In this document: piece after piece, positions 47,632-61,535 of the stretch | Numbering within the stretch: position 1 is the stretch's first letter | Layout of the letters: every line of letters begins with the position of its first letter | DNA from: Apostichopus japonicus | Lineage: Eukaryota > Echinodermata > Holothuroidea > Aspidochirotida > Stichopodidae | DNA: 64,000 nucleotides | Direction of reading: 5' to 3' | Assembly (NCBI RefSeq): GCF_037975245.1 | Contig: NC_092577.1 | Location: 12,220,013 to 12,284,012, forward strand | The notes under the pieces: generated by a model | Seen by the model: only the letters and a program-made list of their open reading frames with translations | What the model was told of the DNA's origin: nothing | The model's database searches: none | Position numbers and translations under genes: made by a program

Positions 47632-47722
47632 ACATATCATTAATGTTTATCACTCATATCAATAATGTTTCTCATATCATTAATGTTTCTCATAATGTAT
47701 CTCACATCATTAATGTTTATCC
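47632..47722. repeat. 19-bp tandem repeat, about four copies
   Basis: The unit is tctcatatcattaatgttt, with one shortened copy (tctcataatgta). Confidence 0.85.
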
Positions 47723-50639
47723 CTTTCGCTTCAATTACACCTCAAATTGTTTTAGTTCCATTGTAAACACTGTCATTTCGTATACTATGTTTGATATCAA
47801 ATTTGGTTAACACGTCCACCCCTCCCACCCACCCCCCCACACACCCATCTCATTGTATGTCATATCCCTTTACAGATCCAGGGGTATATAGCCATACAAC
47901 TGCGACCGATATCACAATTTATATTTCTTGCACTTTTATAACATGTTTAGCGGCAACACAAATCCCTCTCATCTCAAGCAGAAGTTATTTCTCATCTCAA
48001 CTCTCGTATTTTACAACCATGAAAAGTTTTGGTTTCTTTACATGTATAAGTACACTATTTGCGTGTGACGTCATCTTCATATATTTTACAAATGAACAAT
48101 TCTTTTTTATTTATTTTTTTGTCACTGTAGTAATATACGAAGAATTAGTTCACAAGTATGTAGTTCAAAACTAGAGAAGTGTCATTAGAAAAATCTCCAT
48201 GCTATACAGTTACTTTAGATATTTCCCCACATGTATATTTCATTAGTTGTCATGGCAACCATCCATTAACTCAAAATTTAAATGGCGGTGAAACTACTTT
48301 TGAATAGTCCTAATATAGCATAATACAGTCGGTTATTTTGTGTAATGGTGCATAGAATTCTACGGGTCTTAGGGATGTCATTGCCTGTTAAAATCATTTT
48401 GTGTGATTGTGTGTTTTTATAAGGATTCTTATATAAGTATTATATAATGAAAAGATCATATGAATCCGCAAAAAATGCCAGGTTATAATTTTTATTTTCT
48501 TCTAAATGTTATAAAATATGCTTGATAGTCAGCAGGTCATATCAAATATACCAGATACACGTTATTACAGTAAGTTGTGATATTTAATACGAAAAAGAGA
48601 AATGGAAGCGATATATTGGTTTAGCTATTGATGCATTCAGACTTGACTTAAAACAAAAATAATCAATAAAACAGAATAAAATAATGTCATTTTGAAATAA
48701 CATTAAAATGTACTTCTTCAAGGACTAAGAAGGAGAATCTCGGGGGAGATGGGAAGGTTATCGTAATATTTTAATATTATATAATGAAGAAACAGAATTA
48801 TTACATTAAATCTCTATACGTAGTAGGATAATTTATCGGACAACATGCATGTAGCAAAAGCGACTGGAGCGTGACGACTAGTCTAATGCGTTGTAAATTA
48901 GACTGCTATATAGTAATGATGAACAGTAAGAGTGGTTGCCGGAGGTTAATGAGTATACCAACATTCCAAAATGTTTAAATGATAATATTTCTTTTCATAT
49001 TCTTGTTGGAAAGTATTCAATCGGTTAAATTGATCAAAACAGTTTAGATGAAGCAATTCACTATAGTTAGTCCAATGAGTGCAGTAAGCTATGAGATAAT
49101 CGATGACGTCACGGCGTAGGTTCAAGATGGTATCACAAAACTTTTAGACCTTGTTTTCAAATTTAGAATTGCCAATAGAGAGTCGGAGAACTTGATTAAT
49201 GAAAAAGAAAAAGAAAAAGTTTGTAAACTCGTCTTATATTCACATCACACACCGTGTACCATACAGTCAATGAATATTCATAAAGGTAATTAAGTTAAAT
49301 CATAGCTTAAGTTTTAGCACGTTCACACTACATCGATATGGTTACCGAATACTGCGAAGATAAATAGTCTTGACAATATACAGACACACTGCAATTTGTA
49401 TGTCAAGTATTCAAGGAATACAGGCAAGCTTGGGCTTAGTATAACTTTGAAATTGATTCGAATTATGCGCATGACTCGAGGACAAATAATAAATATTCAT
49501 GATAAAACATGTGCTTCACACGAACTCTGTCGAATTCGATCGACTTTTCGACACCTTTGGATACCACTTGGCTTTTTTTCCCTGGATTATTTTTCAATGT
49601 TTCATTTTTTCCTTTAGGTTATATGACCGAGAACTTGAATCGATATATGGTGTTTTTTCGTTCTGATACCCGAAGTCCAAATTAATAATTGAAGTTACAT
49701 ATCTGTCTCTGATTTCCATGGATGTTAAAGCAGTATGGGATATACCCTGAGCAAAGAGTGTGGGAAACCGAAAAAAAAATCCTCGCGTATTAATTCAAAC
49801 ATAATCAAAAGTGGGACTGAGAGAGGATCAAACTGTTTTTTTTTATTTTACTTTTTTATTTTTGTAGATTTCCTTCCGAGACTCTAATCTTGGCTAATTT
49901 TTCGTAAAGCATACTAAGAAATACCAATTATATCAATAAAAGTTATATGTTTGGTTACATTTTATAACTTTTCGATTACTCTTAACACAAATAATATTGT
50001 TTTTTCTCACACTCTAAGAAATGTTGCAATTATAAGACTACTGACAGCGCTGAAATTTTCGTGCCCCACAAATAATTTTTTTTAAATATATTTTCCAGTT
50101 ACTTTCACTGTAATGTCGATGGCTAATTCATTCTTACTGCAGCGATTTTTAGCAACTAAAAGACAAACAGACTAAACTATCACGTGATTTATCTCTCCCG
50201 GTGGATTGGTCAAATAGGATATCACCTGACTGTAGCATAAAAAAAGTATATAATATAGAGATGACACTCACAACAGTGAAAAAAAAACTTAACCCAAAAA
50301 TATAACTTTAAATAAAATGTAACTTGTAGGCAAATTAACTATATAATTTCTCTTAAAAGTTGAAAAGTCGATTGCGACAAAAGTCCAAGGCCTCTACAGT
50401 CGCTCGTATGATAATTTTGAATACATTATTAATTGTTTCTCGTCGTTCAAGTATAACGTTGCTTCCTCTACGTGTTTCCTGTGTCATACTGTACCTCTTT
50501 TTTTCAGCACGTCGATTCATTCCTTTAATAAGTAATTAACTATTGAATATCACTTTAATGTTTGTTCAAAGTTGCTTAAACAATGTGAATAAAAACAGAA
50601 TATATAACACCAAGTAGAAATATGATATTAACAACTGAT
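47723..50639. other. Non-coding stretch, no gene seen
   Basis: About 2.9 kb. A 127-codon frame (47791-48174) begins in a Pro/Thr/His low-complexity stretch made by cccaccc repeats and continues with hydrophobic residues; nothing is recognised and composition explains it. No element ends were found. Confidence 0.5.
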
Positions 50640-52060
50640 GGAGAAAATGCAAAGCAGTACAGACATGAGTAAAGCACTAAACAGGAAAACATAAGAGAGC
50701 CTGAGAGTAAGACAGAGGAAAGCAGAGTATAGCATTTAGCAGAATAGAGCAAACCACAGCGAGTAAAACGTTAGTGTAAAGCAGAAGAGAAGTTAGTAAC
50801 AAGGACAGAGAATAGTAGGTAAAGCATATCAACGTCGAGCAGAGCAGAGTTAACTCCATGACAGAACAGAACGAAACGGAGCATAGCATAGCATAGCAGA
50901 ATATAATATAATGGAACAGAGCAGAATAGAACAGAGTAGAAAAGATCAGAGCAGAACAGAGCAGAGTCGACTAGAACGGAGCCGAATAGAACGGAGCCGA
51001 ATAGAACAGAGTAGAAAAGATCAGGGAAGAATAGACTAAGCAGAAGAGAACAGAGTAGAACAGATCAGATCAGAATAGAATAGAGAAGAACAGATCAGAG
51101 CAGAATAGAACATAGCAGAATAGAATAAAGACCGAATAGAACAGAGCATAATAGAACAGAGTAGAAAAGATCAGGGAAGAATAGAACATAGCAGAAGAGA
51201 GCAGAGTAGAACAGATCAGAGCAGAATAGAATAGAGCAAAATATTACAGAGCAGAATAGAACAGAGCCGAATAGATCAGAGCCGAATAGAATAGAGTAGA
51301 ACAGATCAGAGCAGAATAGAACATAGCAGAATAGAATAGAGCCGAATAGAACAGAGCATAATAGAACAGAGTAGAAAAGATCAGGGAAGAATACAACATA
51401 GCAGAAGAGAGCAGAGTACTAGAACAGATCAGAGCAGAATAGAATAGAGCAGAATAGAACAGAGCAGAATAGAACAGAGCCGAATAAATCAGAGCCGAAT
51501 AGAACAGAGTAGAATAGATCAGAATAAAGCATAACAGAGCAGAAAAGAGCAATGCAGAACATATCAAAGCATAGTACAGCATATAAAAGCAAATCAAAAT
51601 GGACGAAAGGATAGAACAGACTGAAGAACAAAGCACAGTGATGTAGAATATTACACTGATAGCAGTGTTCGAAAATAAGAGTAGAGCAAGGTAGAGCAAC
51701 AGAAAATGGAACAAAGCAAACCAAAGAGATCTGTAGAAACCTTAATGAACTATATACAATAGAACAGAACAGCGCAATGCAGAACAGATCAAAATATAGT
51801 ACAACATATAAAAGCAAATCAAAATGGACGGAAGGATAGAACAGACTGATGGAACAAAGCACTGCAGTGACGTAGAATATTACAATAAAAGCAGTGTTCG
51901 AAAATAAGAGAAGAGCAAGGTAGAGCAACAGAAAATGGAACAAAGCAAACCAAAGCAGATCTTTAGAACTGTAACGGAACTATATAGAATAAACACTGTA
52001 GAGCAGAACAGATCAGAGCAAAGAACTATAAGACAAGCCAAAACAATTGAAGGTGAAATG
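50640..52060. repeat. Pentamer-based minisatellite (agaac/agagc/agaat), 1.4 kb
   Basis: Built from 5-bp steps such as gaaca, gagca, gaata and gagta. Larger duplications are superimposed. One block is seen at about 51120-51225 and 51330-51435 (shared aaaagatcagggaagaata). Another, about 190 bp long, is at 51535-51725 and 51762-51955 (shared aaagcaaatcaaaatggacg). Minus-strand 'FYSALFYSAL'-like frames are by-products. Confidence 0.9.
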
Positions 52061-53346
52061 TGTTATGACGTACAACAATTATTCTCAAAAAAGATCTATA
52101 AGAGCAATGTATGTTGATAGTAACACATTTCAAAGTTGTGTGATTGATAACCAATTCCATTTTTGGAATCCATATTCTGGACTATAGACAACTATGGTTC
52201 AATTCAAAATTTGAAATAAAACTAAAATCGACAGAATTTCACTCTTGAAATCATTCTTTTGTATTTGTACGTAAAATTATCCACACAATTACCACGTTTT
52301 TATTCTCAGATATAGATTGACAGGATATGACACACTACTTTATACGTTCACCAATTAATAAACATTAACAGTATAATATTTGATTATCGGAATTCCATTA
52401 CAGGCGAAAAATTTCGTCCTCAGACAGGTGTTCATTTAATTAGTAATAATCACATTCCGAAAAGTATAAGATTAAAGATATCGAAACCTTCCAACTTAAT
52501 TGTTTTCTTCACTTGCAATGATTGTCTGTTTAGAGATCAAAAATTGTTATAATTGCCAATAGTGGTATGAAAACTCTTACAAAGCCTAAAGTTAATGTCT
52601 TTATTCAACATCAAAAAGTGCAAGCACAAATTAAACCATTAATTCGAAATTAACGTATCATACATCGCCAAAAATGCAAAGCTATCCAGACAATTCTTTT
52701 TCCTTGATAATCTCATCTCATTGTCATTCATAACTACCATTAACTGGTTTGATTATTCCTTTGATTCATACAGTCTCGATTATCAGCCGCCCAAAAAAAA
52801 AAAAAACTCTGATCTTTGCTCGACTCTACATATATTTGTTAATCATAAAAAAGTATATATCTTCCGGCAATACAACCAGAAAGGGAAAAAAAGCAAAAGC
52901 TAAAAAAAAAAAAAAAAAAAAAAAAAATAGAAAATCATATGTAGACAACAAACGGGGAATTTTTCTGACTTTTAAATTTGATTAAAAGTTGGACATATTT
53001 CAGCTTGTCAAAACTGTTAGAAGTACTTTGATTAACAGGAAAGAGATTATGAGAGAGGGAGGCAGAGAGATGGAGAGAGAGAAGAGAAGAGAAAAATAAG
53101 AAAAGAAAAAACCCCGCAATCTCGGCCACTATTTGATTGTTTATATACATAGTACAGACAATGAAGCGCGTAGGTGTACAGTAGAGGAAATTAAACTTCA
53201 TAGCTCTGTCGCTATTGGTCGAGAGGTGATGACGACATCAACTGACTGGTGATTACGCTCTTTGAGTAACGGCAAACGATTCTTAAAAACAGACGGTCGT
53301 AAGGAAGCAGAGATCATTAAAGAGTTTGTGAACAGACCAGGAGGTG
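52061..53346. other. Non-coding stretch with poly-A
   Basis: A-runs at 52793-52805 and 52902-52927. A purine-rich patch at 53040-53110 (gagagagaga, aagaaaag). Confidence 0.5.
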
Positions 53347-53411
53347 TTTATACATACATATATACATATACATATATATCTATTTCTATATATATATATA
53401 TATCTGTATAT
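53347..53411. repeat. TA/CA microsatellite
   Basis: Alternating tatacata and tatatata units over about 65 bp. Confidence 0.8.
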
Positions 53412-54885
53412 TTGGAAGGACCAGTTTTTGAAAGGTTCATTTCTGATATTAATCTCATTTCGACTTTCGTTACTCAGTTTTCATGTACAACGAGCATACG
53501 GAGTGCCAAATTTGTTATAAAAAATTAGAAAAATAACAACCGCTGTAGGAACTTCGGCAGTAATTATCGTCCATTCTTTCAAGTAGAAATCTATAAGGTA
53601 AGTTATTTTTTTTTTAGTTATTCGTGTGTGAATAAGGGAAGGGAAAGGAGGGTGGTGGAAAGAACATTGTGGCGTTCACATGTTTTGCATGGAGCTTACA
53701 ACAGACATTTGATGTTGCTGTTGTTGTTGTCATTTAATACATATGATAGTTATTGTTGTTTGTATTACTTTTATTTTACGTAAGATCAGGTTCGGTCGTC
53801 ACGACAAGAGCAAACTTTCGAAGAATTACTTCGAAAAAAAGTCCAAATTTTTTTGGACTTGTTGTATCCCTATATACATAAGGGAAAACATTGTTCTTGA
53901 AATGTGTACTATAACCCTTGTTTAAGGATATATTTTCGAGATCTTATGCAATGGTATAAGAGTAAAAAAAAACCTCATATCATCATGTACATGAGTAAAG
54001 TTACTCAAACGAAAACAAATCACTCATAAATATACATAAAATGAGACGGTATGGTTATATATCGATTTGCTTACGTAATGATTTTCTAAATCCTTGACTT
54101 TCTCTTATAATTGCCCAAGATTTAAACACTTCCGGTCGGCCTTGCCAAGAATGACTAAGGCGTGTCGAGGAACTATGTTTACGACATGATGCATGTCATT
54201 TTGCTTTATCGTGATATAACACATACAGTTCCGTACAGTTTCTTGACAATACGAACTTTCTTACAAAAAAAAAATCACGACTTTTCGAAGTGTTTTCAAT
54301 GAACCGTTATTTAAAGTAACGAGTTTTATTCCTTTTTTACCCCGAGAGTGTACACTTTTCTATGAGTGTACACTTTCAACTAGTTTGCTGTCGTGATGTG
54401 AAAATGAGTCATTGTGATGTTATAGATAACTTTAAATGAAGTAATTCCATTCATGAGGTAAAAGTAACTATTTCATAATATGTTATCGTCGTGTACACTT
54501 TCAAAAATGTGAATTCTGGCTTTTGGGAGTGATATTATATTATGCATTAAAACCTCTATATCAGGCGAATGATACTTCGATCATCCTTGCTGAGAGAGAA
54601 CATTTCAGTTTATCAGAATTTTGTAATTATGTTATTTTAATGAAAACCCTTGTTATGATTATTACAATCTTACTCTTACTTCAAAAGAGTGAGAAATCAT
54701 TTATTGACAGCGTTTCGTCTTTTTCGGAAATAGTTTCGTCTTTCACCACAAAATGAATCTTAGGGTAAAATTCCAATTTACAGACTGAAATTATCCACAT
54801 TCATTGTAGAGCTGACATAAAATCAAGTGACTGTTTGATAAAAGAGTTACTTTTACACTTCTAAAGAATCATCATACTGTGCACT
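53412..54885. other. Non-coding stretch with small hairpins and a repeated word
   Basis: Two adjacent perfect 7-bp hairpins: ttcgaag/cttcgaa at 53817-53835 and agtccaa/ttggact at 53840-53859. The word gtgtacactttc recurs near 54348, 54367 and 54491, and as gtgcactttc at 54879. Confidence 0.5.
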
Positions 54886-55096
54886 TTCAAAAAGAGAAAT
54901 CTACTTCAAAAAGAGAATTCTACTTCAAGCAGAGAATTCCACTTCAGAAAGAGAATTCTAATTCAAAAAGAGAATTCTATTTCTAAATAGAATTCGAATT
55001 AGAAAAGAGCATTCTAATTCAAAGAGAGAATTCTGATTCAAAAAGAGCATTCTGATTCAAAAAGAGAATTATATTTCAAAAGTAGAATTCTACTTC
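54886..55096. repeat. 18-bp GAATTC-containing tandem array, about 11 copies
   Basis: The unit is ttcaaaaagagaattcta. Most copies keep GAATTC or a one-base variant (gcattc). One copy (54978-55010) is partly inverted, ttctaaatagaattcgaatt. Confidence 0.92.
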
Positions 55097-56009
55097 TCAT
55101 CTCTTCTGAATAATACAGGTTGTTCATAAAATGACCGCGGAAAACAGCGAACCATTAGCTGTACTTGAGAAAGTACAAAATAAACTTAATGAATAAATAA
55201 CTTATGAGGAAATGTGGGAAGACCATGTTCTGTCTTATACAGTTTACTTTGATCCCAATCTACCGAAACGTAACTCGATTATCAGATAAAATTGCCCTAG
55301 CATGATCGCATTTCGTAGTATATATATATATAGACTAACAGTTTTCTTTTGAATGGACAGAAAAAACATCTTTTCTTCAGGATCACATTTTCCTGACGTA
55401 TGATAACAAAATAGTTTCTGAAAAATATCTCACTATGAAATTGGCATGACGTTAATTTTTGGAACACGAAGGAAGAACTTAATCTGTTGGTTGATGTATA
55501 TATTTGATCTGTAGTGCCTTACAGATGATTATCGCTTGATAACCCATTCTAAGCTACTTAGTGCTGACTCAGAGATCTTCAAACATTTCGTGGTTACAGG
55601 TCATGGGTAAGACTCACAGTACAACGATACGACACATCGATAAACGGAAATTATGATAAATCTTTAAAAAATTGCATAACTTTCATCATCTTTTATGAAC
55701 CGATATTTTGTATTTCAATCACGTGTAATAACACGTGGCTATTGCTAATGATGACATCTCCCGAGGTTTATTGTATAACATATTTAATCCCAATGATTTT
55801 CCGCATAAAACTACGAAAAGCTGGATTGTCTTAGGTGAATGTTAATTCAGGACGACACAATCGAAGCGGACGTATGTTTCTCAATCAAACCCGACCCTAC
55901 CGCACCCACTCACCTCAAACCCATCACTCACCCGGCCCCCTTTACCGATAACTAATTGGTCTCACCCATACCACAATAATTTTCGTACGTCGCACTACAG
56001 ATGCCGTAA
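55097..56009. other. Non-coding stretch, no gene seen
   Basis: A CACGTG-containing palindrome (cacgtgtaataacacgtg) at 55720-55737 and a C-rich patch at 55890-55942. Confidence 0.5.
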
Positions 56010-56350
56010 AAACAGACTGTAGTACGAGAGGCTCTACGACCTGAGTACGAGTACTAGCAGAATTCACCTTGATATGAGTACCATGTACTATGTACTATGA
56101 CTATGTACTATGAGTATTATGAGTACTATGAGTACTACTTGATATGAGTACTAATCTGACTAGTATTTCGAGTACAGCAGATGAGTACAAGCAGAATTCA
56201 CCTTAATATGTACGAGAGTACAAGGCTTTGCCGACAGTGAAAAGGTACTCAATTGATAAATATCCCAAATACAAGTACCAGTACAAATCGAGTGCGAGTA
56301 CAAAGTTACGCAAGAACATGATTATGAGTACGGACTACACTACTACCCTG
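56010..56350. repeat. GAGTAC-rich degenerate array
   Basis: gagtac/gagtact occurs about a dozen times. The longer word agcagaattcacctt appears twice (about 56068 and 56191). It is the reverse complement of the GTACTC region at 7.1-7.4 kb. Confidence 0.65.
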
Positions 56351-56570
56351 AGTCTGTCTATAACAGTATTATTCCCCCAAATATGCTAGAAAGTTAGAAA
56401 ATGGTCACCCGTACTCACATTTCAATAAATATTAAAGTTACGTTAGAACATGATGATAAGTGTGGACTCACTACTACACTGAGTGTGTCTATAACAGTAT
56501 TATTGCCGCAAAATATGCTAGGAAGTCAGAAAATGGTCACCCGTACTCACATTTCAATAACATATTTTAA
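56303..56570. repeat. 131-bp tandem duplication
   Basis: gtctataacagtattatt begins at 56356 and 56487, and the match extends over aaatggtcacccgtactcac and upstream over aaagttacg...gaacatgat. Identity is high, with small indels. Confidence 0.85.
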
Positions 56571-57894
56571 TGACCAGATAAAGGTAGCTTTCCACGCTGA
56601 GACCCTTCATTATCCATTTACATAATCTTCAATATTTGGAAATCATTTTAGAGGATCATATTCTTTCAACATGAATTTATCATTTTATTATTACCTTTGT
56701 TTTTCGTATGTGAAAATTTGGGGCCAATACTGATGACTATTAAAGACATAATATTTAACGATCAATTCAATTCAAAGGTTGCTTTGAAAAGTCGAGTTTT
56801 CACAAATTGAATCTAGAAGCTCCACTCTTATCTGATCTTAGCGATAATGTTATAGAAGGAATTCAAAATTTAAAACACTCTTTTTATACAAAAAAAAACT
56901 GTATGGTTTGCAGAGTGAAGTACGCAACTGTATATATTGCATCTGTCTTTTAACCGAACATGGCTTTTCTTCCCCACACTGTTACCGCACTGCACGAACT
57001 ATATCGTTACGCACTATGTAATTCGTGTTGACAGACCGCTATCTTTGTTGATTTTCCGAAGTTTGCATTATGAGAGTAGGCTATAGACGGTGTCTGGTCT
57101 TGTATTCTGCGATGCTTGGATAATTTTTCAATTTTTTTTCAGTCATTGATCAAGACGATACACGTGTTGATCGGTTTTACTGCTACTATAAAATATGTAT
57201 GCTTGTATATGTAATTGACAAAGTCAGGTACTGAAACAAAACAAATTCCCTCACTGTCAACATTAATCAATCAATCGACGACTACACAACGGAACAATTT
57301 TGAATTTTAATAACTTTGATCTTTAAGACGTGTTTTAGGCGGTTTGGGTCATTCATCTTGTGCTAACCTCGGACTTAATGTACAGTGTTTAATAGAGGTT
57401 ATGTGTTACTTTATAACCCGTTTGTAAAATTTGCAAAGGAACTTGTAATAAGTAACAACACAAAGGACTCATTTTTTTGCAGGTAATTTTGAGGTGATAT
57501 TTCGTCACCACGTACCCCTACTCAAATCAGAGACACACGTATCACTGCTCCCCAATGTTCGTGACAAACCCCTTCCCCACCCCCTCACCCCCTCTCCGCC
57601 CGATTCAATCCTCTTTCGGCAACCCTGACCTATTGAACACGCACGCGCTTAAAGGGTAGCTGAAATCAAACCAGGGCAGAATGCGCATGCGCTCACCTTT
57701 GTACACTCACTTCCCCGTCTTTCCATTTCTAATCATCGTAACTTACACATATTTCAACGTTTGATTTCGTTTGCGGAAGTATCTATATATGACTGGAATA
57801 CTAGAATATCTATTCCGTTCATCGTTGTGTATTCTTTGTATTCTTGTCGTCATGTAGCTGAGTCGAGGCCTATTCGCGTCTGACATATTTGTAG
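56571..57894. other. Non-coding stretch with an NRF1-like palindrome
   Basis: tgcgcatgcgc at 57682-57692 is a perfect NRF1-type palindrome beside a C-rich patch (57555-57600) and acgcacgcgc (57639-57648). It is suggestive of a promoter, but no first exon is visible. Confidence 0.4.
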
Positions 57895-58120
57895 TTTTGA
57901 GTATCACGTGAGTACCAAACAATAAAGACTTCCATTGTTATGAGTATGAGTACTGTAATAAGTTTACAACGCTATTACCACGAGTACGTGTACGAAATTT
58001 TGCATTGCATTCCTACAATACTATTGAAAATGGCGAAACCAGTCCGAGTACCGATCCATCCGGCCGAGTACGAGTAGAGGTAACTAACTGCTACTGCTAG
58101 AGTACCAGTACGGTTATGAT
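57895..58120. repeat. GAGTAC-rich degenerate array, second patch
   Basis: gagtac, gagtatgagtac and cgagtacg words recur over about 220 bp, more sparsely than at 56 kb. Confidence 0.5.
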
Positions 58121-61100
58121 TCCACTATATGCAAGTGAAGGTCGTTAATATACGGTAACACATCGAGTACCTTTTGTCATTTAAACTTTGCTTCAGGAAC
58201 GTTTAGCATGTTGGTGTGATAACTTTTATATGGAAAATTGACTGTCAGTGTTGGCGGGGGAGACCACAAATATCATAAGTATAATGCTCCGATTCATTAT
58301 TTTACATAACGCCATGTCTGGCGTTTCGCTTTAGACCCATTTCGATCACTTTACTTACAGCGGTAATACATTTTTAATAAGGACAAGTTTTTGAGGACAA
58401 GTTTCAATTATCGTATACAAAAAAAAAATGTTTTTCTGTTTCGCAAGTTTGCCAAAAGATTAAAGGAAGAAAGCAAATACTTGAAATAACTTGAATTAGA
58501 AGTATTTCCTATACCAGACATGACCTTTGACCTTGTTTCTATTTCATCATAGAAACCTTATTGCAGTCTTCCCAACGCTTTCTGCTACCCTAAATGAAAA
58601 ATATCTACAAGCAAGTGTACAAACGTCAGACTATATAAATCATTTCTTACAAAGCAGACGACTGTACTATGGCGATATTGCTAAGACCATCGAACTGTTT
58701 GAAATTGTTTCGCCGTGAAGTTAATTCGCATGTAACTGCATTGGACAATTAGCAGTCAGGAATTGCACGACGGTAATAATTTGTATCAAACTGTGCATTG
58801 ATTGTGTTGCTCAAATTAGGAGGGCGTATGATATCGTTAGTAAAATAGGGTTGCCATTGAATAACAACCAGCTTCAGGTTATGTACACAACTGCCGGTAA
58901 GATAACTTCGAGAAGTTTTGTAATATAACATTAGAGTCCATATTCCTGCGAAGCTGTTGTATAATTTATTTTTTATTCTCTGAGGAAGAAACCAGATAGT
59001 CTTAATAATCACGAGTATTCATTGCTCTGACAATGGCGTGACGGTCTAGGCAGAAGTGGTGAGCCATCGGTAATGATTTTGACAGAGTGCACCCTTCAAA
59101 GTAGTACGGTACCCTCCACGCGCCATTTGAAACAGATTGAAAATGTTCGCTTAGTAATTACTTTCATACTTTAAAGGAGATGTGCATTCATATGAGAGGT
59201 ATATTCAGATGAGAAGGAACTGCAGCATCCATGCGATGGCGTAGTATCATAAGGCAATTGCTAAATGCGTTAGTTGGGTCGGGATAGGAAGGGGCTGGGA
59301 TATAGGGTGGGGATATATGGCTGTAGAGCAGAACCTTTTTAAAGAATTCGGCCGGGGTGAATGGGTGGATGATAAATGAGGTTTAATGATTTCACATGCT
59401 ATTCCATAGATTCGAAAGTTTATTAATCAGTGGCACGTGACATTACGAGAACGAACAGAAATGAAGCTATATCTCCAACATGACTGTAAAAATAAGTAAA
59501 TAAACGACAGGTTTGTTAAAAGAGTTATACGTGTGATATATAGGGTATGTTTAAAATGCTCACTACTCCAAGTTCCTTTAAGCTAAGTGTAATCTGTAAT
59601 CTACTTTGGTGGACAAGTGTATAGAAATCTTGCCTCGACGTTTTACATTCAACTCATGTTACTAATAGGATAGAGCGCCCGAGATATGTACTATGTTTCT
59701 TTGCGCGATGCTTTACTTGTCAAACACCAGAATCTACATAAAACGTTTTCCGTCCAATCTGGTTGCAAATTTCCACCTACTTGGACAAATCTGCAAAGAG
59801 TTGATCAAATATACTAAAGGCCTGTATTTGATCAAACGCAGACGGCTGAATATATCTTCAACTTACCTAAGAGCGAATAAAATATAACATAAAATATATC
59901 GTACATATAGGTATGCACTCTTTTACGTATCGACCAACTGATATTATCATTTATAGGAAGACTATATGATAAACTTGATTAAGCAATCTTAATCGTTTCG
60001 ATTCATTTTTCATGACTTGGAATAAACTGATTTGATCTGAACTACAGTGAACTAAACTGAACTATATTCAAACTAATGAATTACATTGTAGGTTTGGTGC
60101 TGATAATATCATAACATTAACTTAAAAGCCACTGTAACATAATATTATACAGTCCAAGGAAATCCACTTCACCCTCTCTAACACACAATAAGTCAGGAAA
60201 ATTAAAATCCAACTTTCTTTAAAGAATAACTTCAAACCATAGACAACCAAAGAAAAGAAAAGGAAAAAAAAAATGAGTGACCAATGAATATATCCCTGAT
60301 TCATCGTCCGTCTGCAATGAAGCACCCGAGAGGGTTAACGAAGCGTCAATATTTCATACTCAAAATTGAATTTCGCAATAAATAGGCCAATTGTTTGAGA
60401 GTTCCGAGTCATATTCCTTACACTTGAAGACATTTCCTTCTTGAGGAAAGGTAACGCATTTACCGCCTTCGTCGGATTGCTTGAATATTCTCACATGTTA
60501 ATCCGCAATACATTATAAAGCTGTCGATTTGTGAATGAGACATACATCATATGAACCAGTTGCACGAGAAATGACACGAGTATAAGGTCGAAGCATATAT
60601 CACCTAATACATTGAACGCATTCGCAGTGAAGTACTGTGTTAATACTATTTGTCTATCTGTTATGAGTTACATAACTTAAACAACCTTCCAATCATATTA
60701 CCAAACAGGCACAAAAGATGGAAAGGGACTCATTTTTTATATACACCTATATAGTAGGCACCTATTCGCCGTTATATTGTGGCTTGTACACCAACTCATA
60801 GGTAAAAGTATAAGTAGATTAAAGCTACTCTAGTTTGTAACCACTTGCATTCATGCAGACGATTGTGGTGTGGCCCACTTTTCTGTTGCATCGGCTGATT
60901 CAGAAACCTTTAACATGTAAAAAACACTTGAAAAGTTGAGAAATGACAATGTTTGGCAACATTTCCGATTTTTGTTGTGACCGTACATGATATAAAAAAA
61001 AATACATTTGGAAATCATGATGGTCTGACTCTGACGAATTCTTCGACATTTTTTTCTTTCTTCGAAACTGATGTCTTATCGTTATGGTGTTTATACCTTA

Positions 61101-61195
61101 CATTTGGCGTCATTTAGTCTGTTGCCATTTCTAAAGTGCGTTTTAATGGACACTGCGTTTTATCATGTATAATACTATTTATCAACTTTTGTGCC
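58121..61195. other. Non-coding stretch, no gene seen
   Basis: About 3 kb of unique-looking AT-rich sequence. A short tandem of 'actgaactaaactgaac' words lies at 60030-60068. No frame above 87 codons. Confidence 0.5.
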
Positions 61196-61535
61196 AGGTA
61201 GACCCTATCAAACCGAGTAATAGTTCACCTTTAAGCCAAACCAACATGGTGAATGTCAATGTGAGAGAATTTACCAGGTTAATAGTTCCTCGTATTTGGA
61301 TGACTTACACACGTAGACTGGCCATTTAGAACACCTTTAATTTCCTTAAAGACTGTCCTAAATCATATCTTACATTTCCATATATTCAAACCTCAGAGTA
61401 AACCACATCAAACAAGTTAATAGTTTACTTTTAATTCAAACATGAATCGTCTTCCAAGTCTATATATATCTGTGAGACAATTCGTCAGGTTTATAGTTCC
61501 TCAGCAAAACTGATACGAAAATTGGCCATTCATTG
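61196..61535. repeat. Diverged tandem duplication, about 198-bp period
   Basis: atcaaac.agt.aatagtt, then tttaa..caaac, then gtgaga.aatt, then caggtt(a/t)atagttcctc, then tggccatt occur in the same order at 61207-61330 and 61406-61535. Confidence 0.65.

Noticed and set aside
47791-48174. 127-codon frame with hydrophobic segments
   Set aside because: Starts in a CCACCC low-complexity stretch, has no recognisable domain, and its hydrophobic part follows from T-rich DNA.
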